Made by a program: the position numbers and the translations under genes
Part shown: one piece after another, positions 17,044 through 25,147 of the stretch
Layout of the letters: the number at the start of each line of letters is the position of its first letter
Position numbering within the stretch: the first letter of the stretch is position 1
DNA from: Mycolicibacterium gadium
GTDB lineage: Bacteria; Actinomycetota; Actinomycetes; Mycobacteriales; Mycobacteriaceae
NCBI RefSeq assembly: GCF_010728925.1
Contig: NZ_AP022608.1
Location: 5,901,000-5,964,999, forward strand
Direction of reading: 5' to 3'
DNA length: 64,000 nucleotides
The notes under the pieces: generated by a model
What the model was told of the DNA's origin: nothing
Databases searched by the model: none
What the model saw: the letters and a program-made list of their open reading frames with translations, nothing else

Positions 17044-17775
17044 GTGCCCCTGGCCGTGGAGCTCGACAGGTCAAGCCCTGTTCCCCTCTACTATCAGCTA
17101 GCTCAGGCGATCGAGGCGGCGATACGCGATGGCGAACTCGCGCCCGGTGACCGTTTCGAGAACGAGTTGGCTCTGGCGAAGCGACTGACGCTGTCGCGGC
17201 CGACGACGAGGCGGGCGATACAGGAACTCGTCGACAAGGGGCTGCTGGTCCGCAAGCGCGGGGTGGGAACCCAGGTCGTGCAGAATCCGGTGCACCGGCG
17301 GGTCGAACTGACAAGCCTTTTCGACGATCTCGTCCGCGCCGGCCAGGAACCGACAACGCAATTGCTCGGATACACCGTCGGCAAGCCCGACGAGGAGATC
17401 GCGCGCGAGCTCAGCATTCCCGAGGACCGCGAGGTCGTCACCATCCACCGACTGCGATGTGCCAACGGCGAACCGCTCGCGGTGATGATCAATCACCTTC
17501 CGGTCGAGCTCGCGCCCGAAGCGGACGAGCTCGAGAGCGTCGGGCTGTATCAGTCGCTGCGTTCGCGCGGCGTGCACATCCGCTTGGCGCGCCAGCGCAT
17601 CGGGGCAAAGGCTGCGACTCGCACCGAGGCTCGCCTGCTCGACGAGAAACTCAACGCTCCCCTTCTGACCATGGCGCGGACGGCGTTCGACGACTCCGGC
17701 ACTGCGGTCGAGTTCGGTACACACTGCTACCGCGCGTCGCGGTACTACTTCGACACGACCTTGGTCGACCGCTAG
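17044..17775 (+). CDS. iolR: GntR/HutC-family regulator of inositol catabolism
   Basis: A 243-residue repressor: winged helix-turn-helix at residues 8-75 (PLYYQLAQAIEAAI...LSRPTTRRAIQELV...GVGTQV) and a UTRA ligand domain at 90-240. Divergent from iolC with about 150 bases between the coding starts. The duplicated operator in the two flanking promoter regions points to it as the local regulator, equivalent to IolR of C. glutamicum, with an inositol intermediate as probable inducer. Start GTG 17044; GGAGAC upstream. Confidence 0.88.
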   Translation: MPLAVELDRSSPVPLYYQLAQAIEAAIRDGELAPGDRFENELALAKRLTLSRPTTRRAIQELVDKGLLVRKRGVGTQVVQNPVHRRVELTSLFDDLVRAGQEPTTQLLGYTVGKPDEEIARELSIPEDREVVTIHRLRCANGEPLAVMINHLPVELAPEADELESVGLYQSLRSRGVHIRLARQRIGAKAATRTEARLLDEKLNAPLLTMARTAFDDSGTAVEFGTHCYRASRYYFDTTLVDR

Positions 17776-17781
17776 GTCACC

Positions 17782-17862
17782 TTTCCTGGCGAACAGACGC
17801 AAAACTGCCCTTTCTCGCACGGATTTGGGCAGGTTTGCGTCTGCTCGCGCGTTTCCTGGCGA
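17782..17862. repeat. Hairpin element flanked by 11-bp direct repeats
   Basis: Arms 17789-17810 and 17827-17848 form a 22-base imperfect inverted repeat (two mismatches) around the core AGACGCAAA, with a 16-base loop. The whole is bracketed by the direct repeat TTTCCTGGCGA at 17782-17792 and 17852-17862. It fills the space between the convergent iolR and hyi genes and could be a two-way terminator. Its build (hairpin between direct repeats) also resembles a small REP/MITE-like dispersed element. Confidence 0.6.
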
Positions 17863-17863
17863 T

Positions 17864-18652
17864 CTAATAAAACGCCGCCCGAAAGGCTGCCAGCGCCGCT
17901 TCACTGCCTTCGATGCTGTCGCCGGAAGCCCACGCCTCCATGCCGATGGTGGCGGTGAAGCCGATCTCGCACAGCGCCTTCGCGATGGCGGGGTAGTTGA
18001 TCTCGCCGGTTCCGGGCTCACAGCGTCCCGGCACGTCGGCGACCTGGATCTCGCCGATCGCGTCGCCGCAGCGCCGAATGAGCTCGATGAGATTGCCCTC
18101 GCCGATCTGTGCGTGATAGAGGTCGAGCATCATCTTCACGTTCGGATGCGCCACCCCCTCGATCAGCGCCAATGTGTCCTTGGCGCGGGCCAGCGGGATG
18201 CCGGGATGGTCGACGATCGTGTTGAGATTCTCGACGCAGAACTGCACGCCTGCCTCAGCTCCGAGATCGCCGATGCGCTCGAGGGTGCGCAGCGCGGTCA
18301 GCCACATCTCGCCGGTCGCGCGCTGCCGCGGTCGCACGGCATTGCCTTCGCCGTCGAGTTCGGCGGTATGCAGGTTGAGTCGCGAAACACCCAGTGTCTC
18401 AGCCGCTTTGATCGAGAGCTCCGCGGTGCGGATCACCTCGTCGGCGCCGGCGGGGTCGATCACATCACCGTGCAGATAGCCCGTCATCGAGGTGAAGCGC
18501 GCGCCGGTGGCGGCGAGTGCAGCGAGGTCTTTGTCGTGCCAGCTCCAGATCTCGACGGCGAAGCCCATCTCGTCGATTCGGCGCACCCGTTCGAGGATCG
18601 GTAGCTCCGTGAAGACCATCTCCGAACAGACCGCAAGCTCAAACTCCGCCAT
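17864..18652 (-). CDS. Hydroxypyruvate isomerase-family TIM barrel
   Basis: A 262-residue AP-endonuclease-2-type sugar isomerase of the Hyi/IolI type. Expected metal ligands appear in FCVENLNT (Glu), MMLDLYHAQ (Asp, His), EIQVADVPGR and IGMEAW (Glu). It converges with iolR and shares a divergent promoter region (18653-18808) with the ABC importer. In this setting it may isomerise inosose (IolI-like) so that other inositol stereoisomers enter the pathway; sequence alone does not separate that from hydroxypyruvate isomerase. Confidence 0.83.
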   Translation of the reverse strand: MAEFELAVCSEMVFTELPILERVRRIDEMGFAVEIWSWHDKDLAALAATGARFTSMTGYLHGDVIDPAGADEVIRTAELSIKAAETLGVSRLNLHTAELDGEGNAVRPRQRATGEMWLTALRTLERIGDLGAEAGVQFCVENLNTIVDHPGIPLARAKDTLALIEGVAHPNVKMMLDLYHAQIGEGNLIELIRRCGDAIGEIQVADVPGRCEPGTGEINYPAIAKALCEIGFTATIGMEAWASGDSIEGSEAALAAFRAAFY

Positions 18653-18716
18653 GGCAACCTCGCCTCCTTCGCTGTGGGCACCACGACCCGAACCCTAACA
18701 TTTGATGTGCAGTCCT

Positions 18717-18738
18717 AATGTCAGGACAAACTATTGAC
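18717..18738 (+). promoter_or_regulatory. IolR operator and -35 of the inositol importer operon
   Basis: Exact copy of the 22-base sequence found before iolC, here on the plus strand and ending in TTGAC (-35). The dyad TGTC-AG-GACA is at 18719-18728; a further inverted repeat GTCCT(N6)AGGAC spans 18712-18727. No clear -10; weak candidates lie near 18755-18762. The distance to the lipoprotein ATG is 70 bases. It could also control the divergent hyi gene. Confidence 0.72.
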
Positions 18739-18808
18739 TTTCTGCTGTGAGGCGTATTACATCGATTCTGAGGTGTGCTGCGTCGCACGCAAACGGCAAG
18801 GAGAAGTA

Positions 18809-19795
18809 ATGAGGATTAGTCGGCTCGCGGCGATGGCCGGGGTGACCGTGCTCGTACTGGGAATCGCGTCGTGTTCGTCCACCGGCGGTAAGCCGCGGGA
18901 GAGCGAAGGCGGGATGGGCGGTGGCACCGTCGACACACCGCGCGCGACGATCGCGATGATCACCCACGAAGTGCCGGGTGACTCGTTCTGGGATCTGATC
19001 CGCAAGGGCGCAGAGACGGCGGCGAAGAAGGACAACATCGAGCTCCGCTACTCGAACGACCCTGAAGCGCCCAACCAGGCCAACCTCGTACAGACCGCGA
19101 TCGACAGCGGCGTCGACGGCATTGCGCTCACGCTTGCCAAGCCCGATGCGATGCGTGCCGCCGTCGCGGCCGCAGAGGCCAAGGGCATCCCCGTCGTCGC
19201 GTTCAACGCCGGCGGCGACGCCTGGCAGCAGATGGGCGTCAAGGAGTTTTTCGGGCAGGACGAGTTCATCGCGGGTCAGGCCGCTGGGGACCGGCTCAAG
19301 CAGGACGGCGCGAAGAAGGCGCTCTGTGTCATCCAGGAACAGGGGCACGTCGGCCTCGAAGACCGCTGTGCCGGTGTGAAGAGCAATTTCCCCGCGACCG
19401 AGAACCTCAACGTCAACGGCAAGGACATGCCGTCGGTCGAATCGACGATCACGGCGAAGCTGCAACAGGACCCGAGCGTCGACTACGTGGTGACGCTGGG
19501 CGCGCCGTTCGCGTTGACCGCGGTGCAATCGGCGAAGAACGCGGGCAGCAACGCCAAGATCGGCACCTTCGACACCAACGCCGCGCTCGTCGGCGCGATC
19601 CAGGACGGCAGTGTGCAATGGGCCGTCGACCAGCAACCGTTCCTGCAGGGCTACCTGTCGATCGACTCGCTGTGGCTGTACCTGAACAACGGCAACGTGA
19701 TCGGGGGCGGCAAGGAGACCTTGACCGGTCCGGCGTTCATCGACAACACGAACGTCGACGCCGTGGCCGAGTATGCGAAGGGTGGAACGCGCTGA
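18809..19795 (+). CDS. Sugar (probably myo-inositol) ABC transporter substrate-binding lipoprotein
   Basis: A 328-residue periplasmic-binding-protein type 1 (peripla_BP_4) with an N-terminal signal and lipobox IASC (Cys about residue 22), so anchored outside the membrane. The mature part shows two Rossmann-like lobes (AMITHEVPGDSFW..., ...VDYVVTLGAPFALTAV). ATG 18809 has AAGGAGAA just upstream; a longer frame starts inside the operator and is rejected. Operon with permease and ATPase. Substrate assigned from the shared operator with iolC. Confidence 0.88.
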   Translation: MRISRLAAMAGVTVLVLGIASCSSTGGKPRESEGGMGGGTVDTPRATIAMITHEVPGDSFWDLIRKGAETAAKKDNIELRYSNDPEAPNQANLVQTAIDSGVDGIALTLAKPDAMRAAVAAAEAKGIPVVAFNAGGDAWQQMGVKEFFGQDEFIAGQAAGDRLKQDGAKKALCVIQEQGHVGLEDRCAGVKSNFPATENLNVNGKDMPSVESTITAKLQQDPSVDYVVTLGAPFALTAVQSAKNAGSNAKIGTFDTNAALVGAIQDGSVQWAVDQQPFLQGYLSIDSLWLYLNNGNVIGGGKETLTGPAFIDNTNVDAVAEYAKGGTR

Positions 19796-20853
19796 TGAGT
19801 ACGAGTACCGAAGTCGACCTCGGCAAGCGCAAGGTCGTTCACGATGAACGCGTCAAAGAGCGAAACCGCGTACAGCGGATGCTGATTCGACCCGAGATGG
19901 GTGCACTGATCGGCGCGGTCGTCATCTTCATCTTCTTCTTCATCATGGCGCCGCCGTTCAGGTCGGCCGAATCACTGGCGACCGTGCTCTACGGCAGCTC
20001 GACCATCGGAATCATGGCGTGCGCCGTGGCCCTGCTGATGATCGGCGGCGAGTTCGACCTGTCGGCCGGCGTCGCGGTCACCACAGGTTCCCTCGCGGCG
20101 TCCATGCTGGCGTGGAACTTTCATCTGAACCTCTGGGCCGGAGCGGGTTTGGCGCTCATCCTGTCGCTCGCCGTCGGCTTCTTCAACGGGTACATGGTGA
20201 TGAAGACCAAGATCCCGAGCTTCCTGATCACCCTCGGGACCCTGTTGATGTTGACCGGGGCGAACATCGCCGTGACCAAATGGGTTTCCGGGGCTGTCGC
20301 CACGCCCAGCGTGAGCGATATGCAGGGCTGGGAGTCCGCCCGTGCCGTGTTCGCGTCGACGCTGACGATCTTCGGGGTGCCCGTGCGCATCACGGTGCTG
20401 TGGTGGCTGCTGTTCACCTTGATCGCGACCTACGTGCTGTTCAAGACCAAGATCGGTAACTGGATCTTCGCCGTCGGCGGCGACGCGGAAAGTGCGCGCG
20501 CGGTCGGCGTGCCCGTCACCGCGGTGAAGATCGGGCTCTTCATGTTCGTCGGGTTCGCGGCATGGTTTTCCGGCATGCATCTTCTGTTCTCGTACAACAC
20601 TGTTCAGTCCGGCCAGGGCGTGGGGCAGGAGTTCATCTACATCATTGCCGCCGTTATCGGCGGGTGTCTGCTGACCGGCGGATACGGCACCGCCATCGGT
20701 GCCGCGATCGGCGCGTTCATCTTCGGCATGGTGCAGCAGGGCATCGTTTACGCAGGCTGGGAACCGGACTGGTTCAAGTTCTTCATGGGCGTGATGCTGC
20801 TGTTCGCGGTCATCGCCAACAACGCATTCCGCAACTACGCCGCGAAGAGGTGA
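19795..20853 (+). CDS. Sugar ABC transporter permease (BPD_transp_2)
   Basis: A 352-residue permease with about ten membrane helices, of the RbsC/XylH family; the conserved GEFDLSAGV and GGCLLTGGYGTAIGA loops are visible. It starts within the stop of the lipoprotein gene (TGATG, one-base overlap), so the two are translationally coupled. Long cytosolic N-terminus of about 40 charged residues. Confidence 0.9.
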   Translation: MSTSTEVDLGKRKVVHDERVKERNRVQRMLIRPEMGALIGAVVIFIFFFIMAPPFRSAESLATVLYGSSTIGIMACAVALLMIGGEFDLSAGVAVTTGSLAASMLAWNFHLNLWAGAGLALILSLAVGFFNGYMVMKTKIPSFLITLGTLLMLTGANIAVTKWVSGAVATPSVSDMQGWESARAVFASTLTIFGVPVRITVLWWLLFTLIATYVLFKTKIGNWIFAVGGDAESARAVGVPVTAVKIGLFMFVGFAAWFSGMHLLFSYNTVQSGQGVGQEFIYIIAAVIGGCLLTGGYGTAIGAAIGAFIFGMVQQGIVYAGWEPDWFKFFMGVMLLFAVIANNAFRNYAAKR

Positions 20854-20856
20854 CCC

Positions 20857-21681
20857 ATGACCGCAACTGTTGATCAACATGTCGAGGAAGCTCCGTCCGG
20901 AGGCAAGGTTCCGCTGGTCGAGCTGAAGAGCATCGGCAAGATGTATGGCAACATCACTGCGCTGAAAGACATCTCGCTGCGGGTACACGCCGGTGAGGTG
21001 ACGGGCATTCTCGGCGACAACGGCGCGGGCAAGTCGACGCTGATCAAGATCATCGCCGGGTACCACCCGCCGAGCGAGGGCGAATTGCTCGTCGACGGTG
21101 AGCCCGCCCGCCTCGCGTCACCGAAAGACGCACTGGGCAAGGGGATCGCGACGGTCTATCAAAATCTGGCTGTCGTGCCGCTGATGCCGGTGTGGCGCAA
21201 CTTCTTCCTCGGCCAAGAGCTTCGGAAGAAGTCCTTTCCGTTTTCGTTGAACTCGAACGCGATGCGTGCCACCACGTTGTCCGAACTTGCGAAGATGGGC
21301 ATCGAACTGCCCGACGTCGACGTGCCGATCGGCTCGCTCTCCGGTGGTCAGCGGCAATGCGTGGCGATCGCGCGGGCCGTGTTCTTCGGCGCGCGAGTGC
21401 TGATCCTCGATGAGCCGACCGCCGCGCTCGGCGTCAAGCAGTCGGGGGTGGTGCTGAAGTACATCACCGCGGCCAAAGAGGCCGGTTTCGGCGTGGTGTT
21501 CATCACACATAATCCGCATCACGCGCACATGGTAGGTGACCATTTCGTCCTGCTCAATCGCGGTCGCCAGAAGCTGGACTGTACATACGACGACATCACG
21601 CTCGAGCACCTCACACAGGAGATGGCCGGCGGTGACGAGCTCGAGGCGTTGTCGCACGAACTCCGTGGTAAAGGTGCATAA
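20857..21681 (+). CDS. Sugar ABC transporter ATP-binding protein, single NBD
   Basis: A 274-residue ATPase: Walker A GDNGAGKST (53-61), Q-loop VYQN, signature LSGGQRQ, Walker B VLILDEPTAAL and H-loop ITHN. RbsA/XylG-type importers usually carry two NBDs in one chain; here there is only one, so it should work as a homodimer like FrcA-type ATPases. It follows the permease by three bases and ends the importer operon. Confidence 0.92.
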   Translation: MTATVDQHVEEAPSGGKVPLVELKSIGKMYGNITALKDISLRVHAGEVTGILGDNGAGKSTLIKIIAGYHPPSEGELLVDGEPARLASPKDALGKGIATVYQNLAVVPLMPVWRNFFLGQELRKKSFPFSLNSNAMRATTLSELAKMGIELPDVDVPIGSLSGGQRQCVAIARAVFFGARVLILDEPTAALGVKQSGVVLKYITAAKEAGFGVVFITHNPHHAHMVGDHFVLLNRGRQKLDCTYDDITLEHLTQEMAGGDELEALSHELRGKGA

Positions 21682-21689
21682 CGGCGCTC

Positions 21690-21724
21690 AGCAGAGCCCG
21701 TGGCCGAGGTCGCGGGGCTCTGCT
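21690..21724 (+). terminator. Stem-loop after the inositol importer operon
   Basis: AGCAGAGCCC (21690-21699) pairs perfectly with GGGCTCTGCT (21715-21724) around a 15-base loop, eight bases after the ATPase stop. There is no T-tract, as is usual for mycobacterial terminators. Confidence 0.55.
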
Positions 21725-21806
21725 CGGATTACAGTTCGGTCGCTGTTCACCTGGAGGGCAGTGCGCCGCAAATGACGGCAGCGGGAACAGGCGGCACAAT
21801 GGATTC

Positions 21807-21959
21807 GTGCATATCGAACCCGATCCGAAACGGCACGCGCCGGTATGGCGCGACCCGCTGTCTGCGGGGTGGCGTGCGCACCGGGGCCTGCTGATGCTTC
21901 GGTTGCGCTGGCATGCGCGCCGCGACGCGCCTGCCCAGCCGCAGCAGCCTTCGAACTAG
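21807..21959 (+). CDS. Possible 50-aa Arg/Trp-rich small protein
   Basis: GTG-started frame of 51 codons whose composition (WRDPLSAGWRAH, LLMLRLRWHARRD) looks like a short amphipathic basic peptide rather than a random reading. It ends by overlapping the end of the convergent ligase gene by four bases. No good ribosome site is seen. I do not recognise it and give it low weight; the rest of 21725-21955 shows nothing else. Confidence 0.28.
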   Translation: MHIEPDPKRHAPVWRDPLSAGWRAHRGLLMLRLRWHARRDAPAQPQQPSN

Positions 21960-24900
21960 ATTTCCAACCCCAACAGCCGTACCGTCTCGATCCGCATGTC
22001 GACCTTGCGGACCTTGCCGGTCACCGTCATCGGAAACTCGTCGACGACGTGTACATAGCGCGGAATCTTGTAGTGCGCGAGCTTTCCGGATGCGAACGCC
22101 CGCACGTCGTCGGCGTCCAGTGGTGTGCGGCCGGCCCGCATCCTGATCCAGGCGCAGATCTCTTCGCCGTACTTCTCGTCGGGGACGCCGATCACCTGTG
22201 CGTCGTCGATGTCGGGGTGGGTGTGCAGAAACTCCTCGACCTCACGCGGATAGACGTTTTCGCCGCCGCGGATCACCATGTCCTTGATGCGCCCGATCAC
22301 CATGCAGTACCCGTCGTCCCGCATCACCGCCAGATCACCGGTGTGCATCCAGCCGTCGACGTCGACGGCCTCGCGCGTGCGGTCGTCGTCGTTCCAGTAG
22401 CCCAGCATCACCGAATAGCCCCTGGTGCAAAACTCGCCCGGCTGACCACGTTTCACGGTGTGGCCGGTCTCGGGGTCGACGATCCTGATCTCCACGTGCG
22501 GATGCGCCCGTCCCACCGTGGAGGTGCGGCGGTCCAGGTCGTCGTCGATCAACGTCTGGCAGGACACCGGCGACGTTTCCGTCATGCCGTAGGCGATCGC
22601 CAGCTCGGACATGTTCAGCTCGTTGACGCACCGCTTCATCAGCTCCATCGGGCAGGTCGCCCCGGCCATGATCCCGGTCCGCAGCGACGAGAGGTCACGC
22701 TCGCCGAGATCGGGGTGGCCGAGCATCGCGATGAACATCGTCGGTACGCCGTAAAGGGCTGTGCAGCGCTCCTTTTCGATCGCCTCCAACGTCGCGGCCG
22801 GGTCGAATCCTGCCGCGGGAATGACCATCGTGGCGCCGTGGGTGGTGCACCCGAGGTTGCCCATCACCATGCCGAAGCAGTGATAGAAGGGGACCGGTAT
22901 GCAGAGCCGTTCACCGGGGCCGAGGTTGATCAGCTCGGTGACGAAGAACCCGTTGTTGAGGATATTGCGGTGTGACAGGGTGGCGCCCTTGGGTGAACCC
23001 GTTGTCCCCGAGGTGTATTGGATGTTGATCGGGTCGCTGGGCTGCAGGCTGTCCATTCGCGTCCGCAGGTCGGCCGCCGATACCTGACCGGCGCGGCCCC
23101 GCAGTGCGTCCCAGTCGCTGGTGTCCAAGAAGACGACCCCGGTCACATCGGGTGTTTCCGGCAGCACCTCGCCGACCATGCTGCGGTAGTCGGACGTCTT
23201 GAATGCGCTGGCTGACACCAAGAGTCGCGTGCCCGACTGACGGAGCACGTAGGCCAGCTCGTGGGTGCGGTAGGCGGGGTTGACGGCGACCAGGATCGCG
23301 CCGATCTTGGCGGTCGCGTACTGGAGGATGGTCCATTCCGGGCAGTTGGGCGCCCAGATGCCGACGCGATCTCCACGCTCGATACCGCTGGCGATCAACG
23401 CCCGCGCGACCAGGTCGATTTCGGCGTTCAGTTCGGCATAGGTCCAGCGGCGGCCGCCGGCGACGTCGACCAGAGCCTCCGCGTCGGGATACGTCGCGGC
23501 GGTGCGCTCGAAGTTCGCCCCGATCGTCTCGTCAAGTAGGGGAGTGTCGGCCGGTCCCAGGGCATACGCCTGGGTATCGGCCTCGGCGGCACCGTGTTCC
23601 TCGCGCAGCCGGGTCTTCAGCACTTTGCCGCTCGCATTGCGCGGCAACGCGTCGACGATCGCGAGGCGCCGCGGGCGCTTGTAGGGCGCGAGGTGCTGCC
23701 GGCAGTGCGCTTCGATGTCGTCGTGGGTGGGGGGATCGGCAGCGTCGCGCGGGACGATCACGGCCACGGGTGTCTCGCCCCACTTCGCATCGGGTACCCC
23801 GATGATCGCCACCTCGGCGACCTTGGGACAGGTGGCCAGCACGTTCTCAACCTCGGCGCAGTAGATGTTCTCCCCACCGGAGATGATCATGTCCTTCTTG
23901 CGGTCGACCACATAGATGTAGCCGTCGGAGTCCTGGCGAACCAGGTCGCCCGAGTGAAACCATCCGCCGCGGAACGCTTCTGCCGTCTCGTCGGGCTTGT
24001 GCCAGTACTCTTTCATCACCAGCGGGCCCAGGTAGACGATCTCGCCGACGTCACCCGGCGCGACATCGTTCATCTGGTCGTCCACGATCCGCGTTTCCAC
24101 GTTGAGCATCGGCGTGCCCACCGACCCGATCTTGCGCAGCGCGTCCTCGCCACGGAGCAGACAGGTGATGGGGCTGCACTCGGTCTGACCGAACGCGGCG
24201 ATGATCTCGGCGTGCGGGAACGCGTCGATCATGGTTCGCAGCAGCGTCGTCGACGCGGGTGCGGCGCCCCACCACACGCGGCACAAGCGGGACAGATCCC
24301 GGGAACCGAGATCGGGCATCGCGCACACGATCTGCCACTGAGCCGGCGTCATCCAGCACGAGGTGACGCGTTCATCGACGATCGTGGCGACGATCGCGGC
24401 GGGGTCGAAGCCCCCCGAGGGCGGAATGACCGCGGTGCCGCCGTTGAGAAACATCGGCAGCATCCCGGATACACCGGCCGTATGAAACAGCGGCGCCACC
24501 GCCATCCAACAGTCGTCGTCATCGCGGTTTCCCAGGGTGGCGATCGAACTGAAGGCGTGCAGATACAGGTTGCGGTGGGTGAGCACAGCGCCCTTGGGAA
24601 AGCCCGTCGTGCCCGACGTGTACATGATGAACGCGGGCGCCTCGTCTTGGACTGTGACCTCGGTGACAGCACTGTCCGCGGCGGCGATGATGTCGTCCAT
24701 ATCGCCGCCGATCGTGATGACGGTGTCCACCGACGAAGCCTTGGCACACGCCTCTTCCACCGTCGGCGCGAGCGCGATGTCCGCCAACACGGCGGCCGCA
24801 CCGCTGTCCGCGAGCACGTACGCGATCTCGTCGGCCACCATCCGGAAGTTCACCGGAACCGCGATGGCGCCGAGACGCAATGCGGCAAGCCACGACTCGA

Positions 24901-25126
24901 CGAGCTCGATGCTGTTGTATCCGAGGACGGCCACCCGATCGCCGTGGCCGATCCCGCGGGCGGACAGCGCGTTGGCCAGCCGTGTCACGCGGTCGTCCAG
25001 CTCCGAAAATGTGCACCGTCGTCGCGGATCGACGAACGCGACCTTGTCCGGCCGGACACAGGCATGCCTGCGCAGGACATCGCTGAGCGTGATGCCGGTG
25101 CAGGGGGATACGAGCGTGGTCATCAT
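21956..25126 (-). CDS. Tandem (two-domain) acyl-CoA synthetase fusion
   Basis: One uninterrupted frame of 1056 residues containing two complete ANL adenylate-forming enzymes. Domain 1 (about 1-520): P-loop [11 protein letters not shown] from Y169, GGWFHSGDL, catalytic Lys in SGKVLKTRLR. A roughly 15-residue linker follows. Domain 2 (about 530-1056): YTSGTTGSPKG from Y704, GWMHTGDLA, catalytic Lys in [10 protein letters not shown]. Both active sites look intact. Normal FadD proteins are 500-600 residues. Domain 2 is a close paralogue of the single protein at 62248-63866. Two Mets open the gene (25126, 25123); GGAG suits the second. It precedes no gene on its strand but follows fadE18 in the same direction, so it is likely part of the fadE17/echA13 operon. 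Confidence 0.9.
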   Translation of the reverse strand: MMTTLVSPCTGITLSDVLRRHACVRPDKVAFVDPRRRCTFSELDDRVTRLANALSARGIGHGDRVAVLGYNSIELVESWLAALRLGAIAVPVNFRMVADEIAYVLADSGAAAVLADIALAPTVEEACAKASSVDTVITIGGDMDDIIAAADSAVTEVTVQDEAPAFIMYTSGTTGFPKGAVLTHRNLYLHAFSSIATLGNRDDDDCWMAVAPLFHTAGVSGMLPMFLNGGTAVIPPSGGFDPAAIVATIVDERVTSCWMTPAQWQIVCAMPDLGSRDLSRLCRVWWGAAPASTTLLRTMIDAFPHAEIIAAFGQTECSPITCLLRGEDALRKIGSVGTPMLNVETRIVDDQMNDVAPGDVGEIVYLGPLVMKEYWHKPDETAEAFRGGWFHSGDLVRQDSDGYIYVVDRKKDMIISGGENIYCAEVENVLATCPKVAEVAIIGVPDAKWGETPVAVIVPRDAADPPTHDDIEAHCRQHLAPYKRPRRLAIVDALPRNASGKVLKTRLREEHGAAEADTQAYALGPADTPLLDETIGANFERTAATYPDAEALVDVAGGRRWTYAELNAEIDLVARALIASGIERGDRVGIWAPNCPEWTILQYATAKIGAILVAVNPAYRTHELAYVLRQSGTRLLVSASAFKTSDYRSMVGEVLPETPDVTGVVFLDTSDWDALRGRAGQVSAADLRTRMDSLQPSDPINIQYTSGTTGSPKGATLSHRNILNNGFFVTELINLGPGERLCIPVPFYHCFGMVMGNLGCTTHGATMVIPAAGFDPAATLEAIEKERCTALYGVPTMFIAMLGHPDLGERDLSSLRTGIMAGATCPMELMKRCVNELNMSELAIAYGMTETSPVSCQTLIDDDLDRRTSTVGRAHPHVEIRIVDPETGHTVKRGQPGEFCTRGYSVMLGYWNDDDRTREAVDVDGWMHTGDLAVMRDDGYCMVIGRIKDMVIRGGENVYPREVEEFLHTHPDIDDAQVIGVPDEKYGEEICAWIRMRAGRTPLDADDVRAFASGKLAHYKIPRYVHVVDEFPMTVTGKVRKVDMRIETVRLLGLEI

Positions 25127-25147
25127 TGCTCCTTTGCGAGTGAGGAA

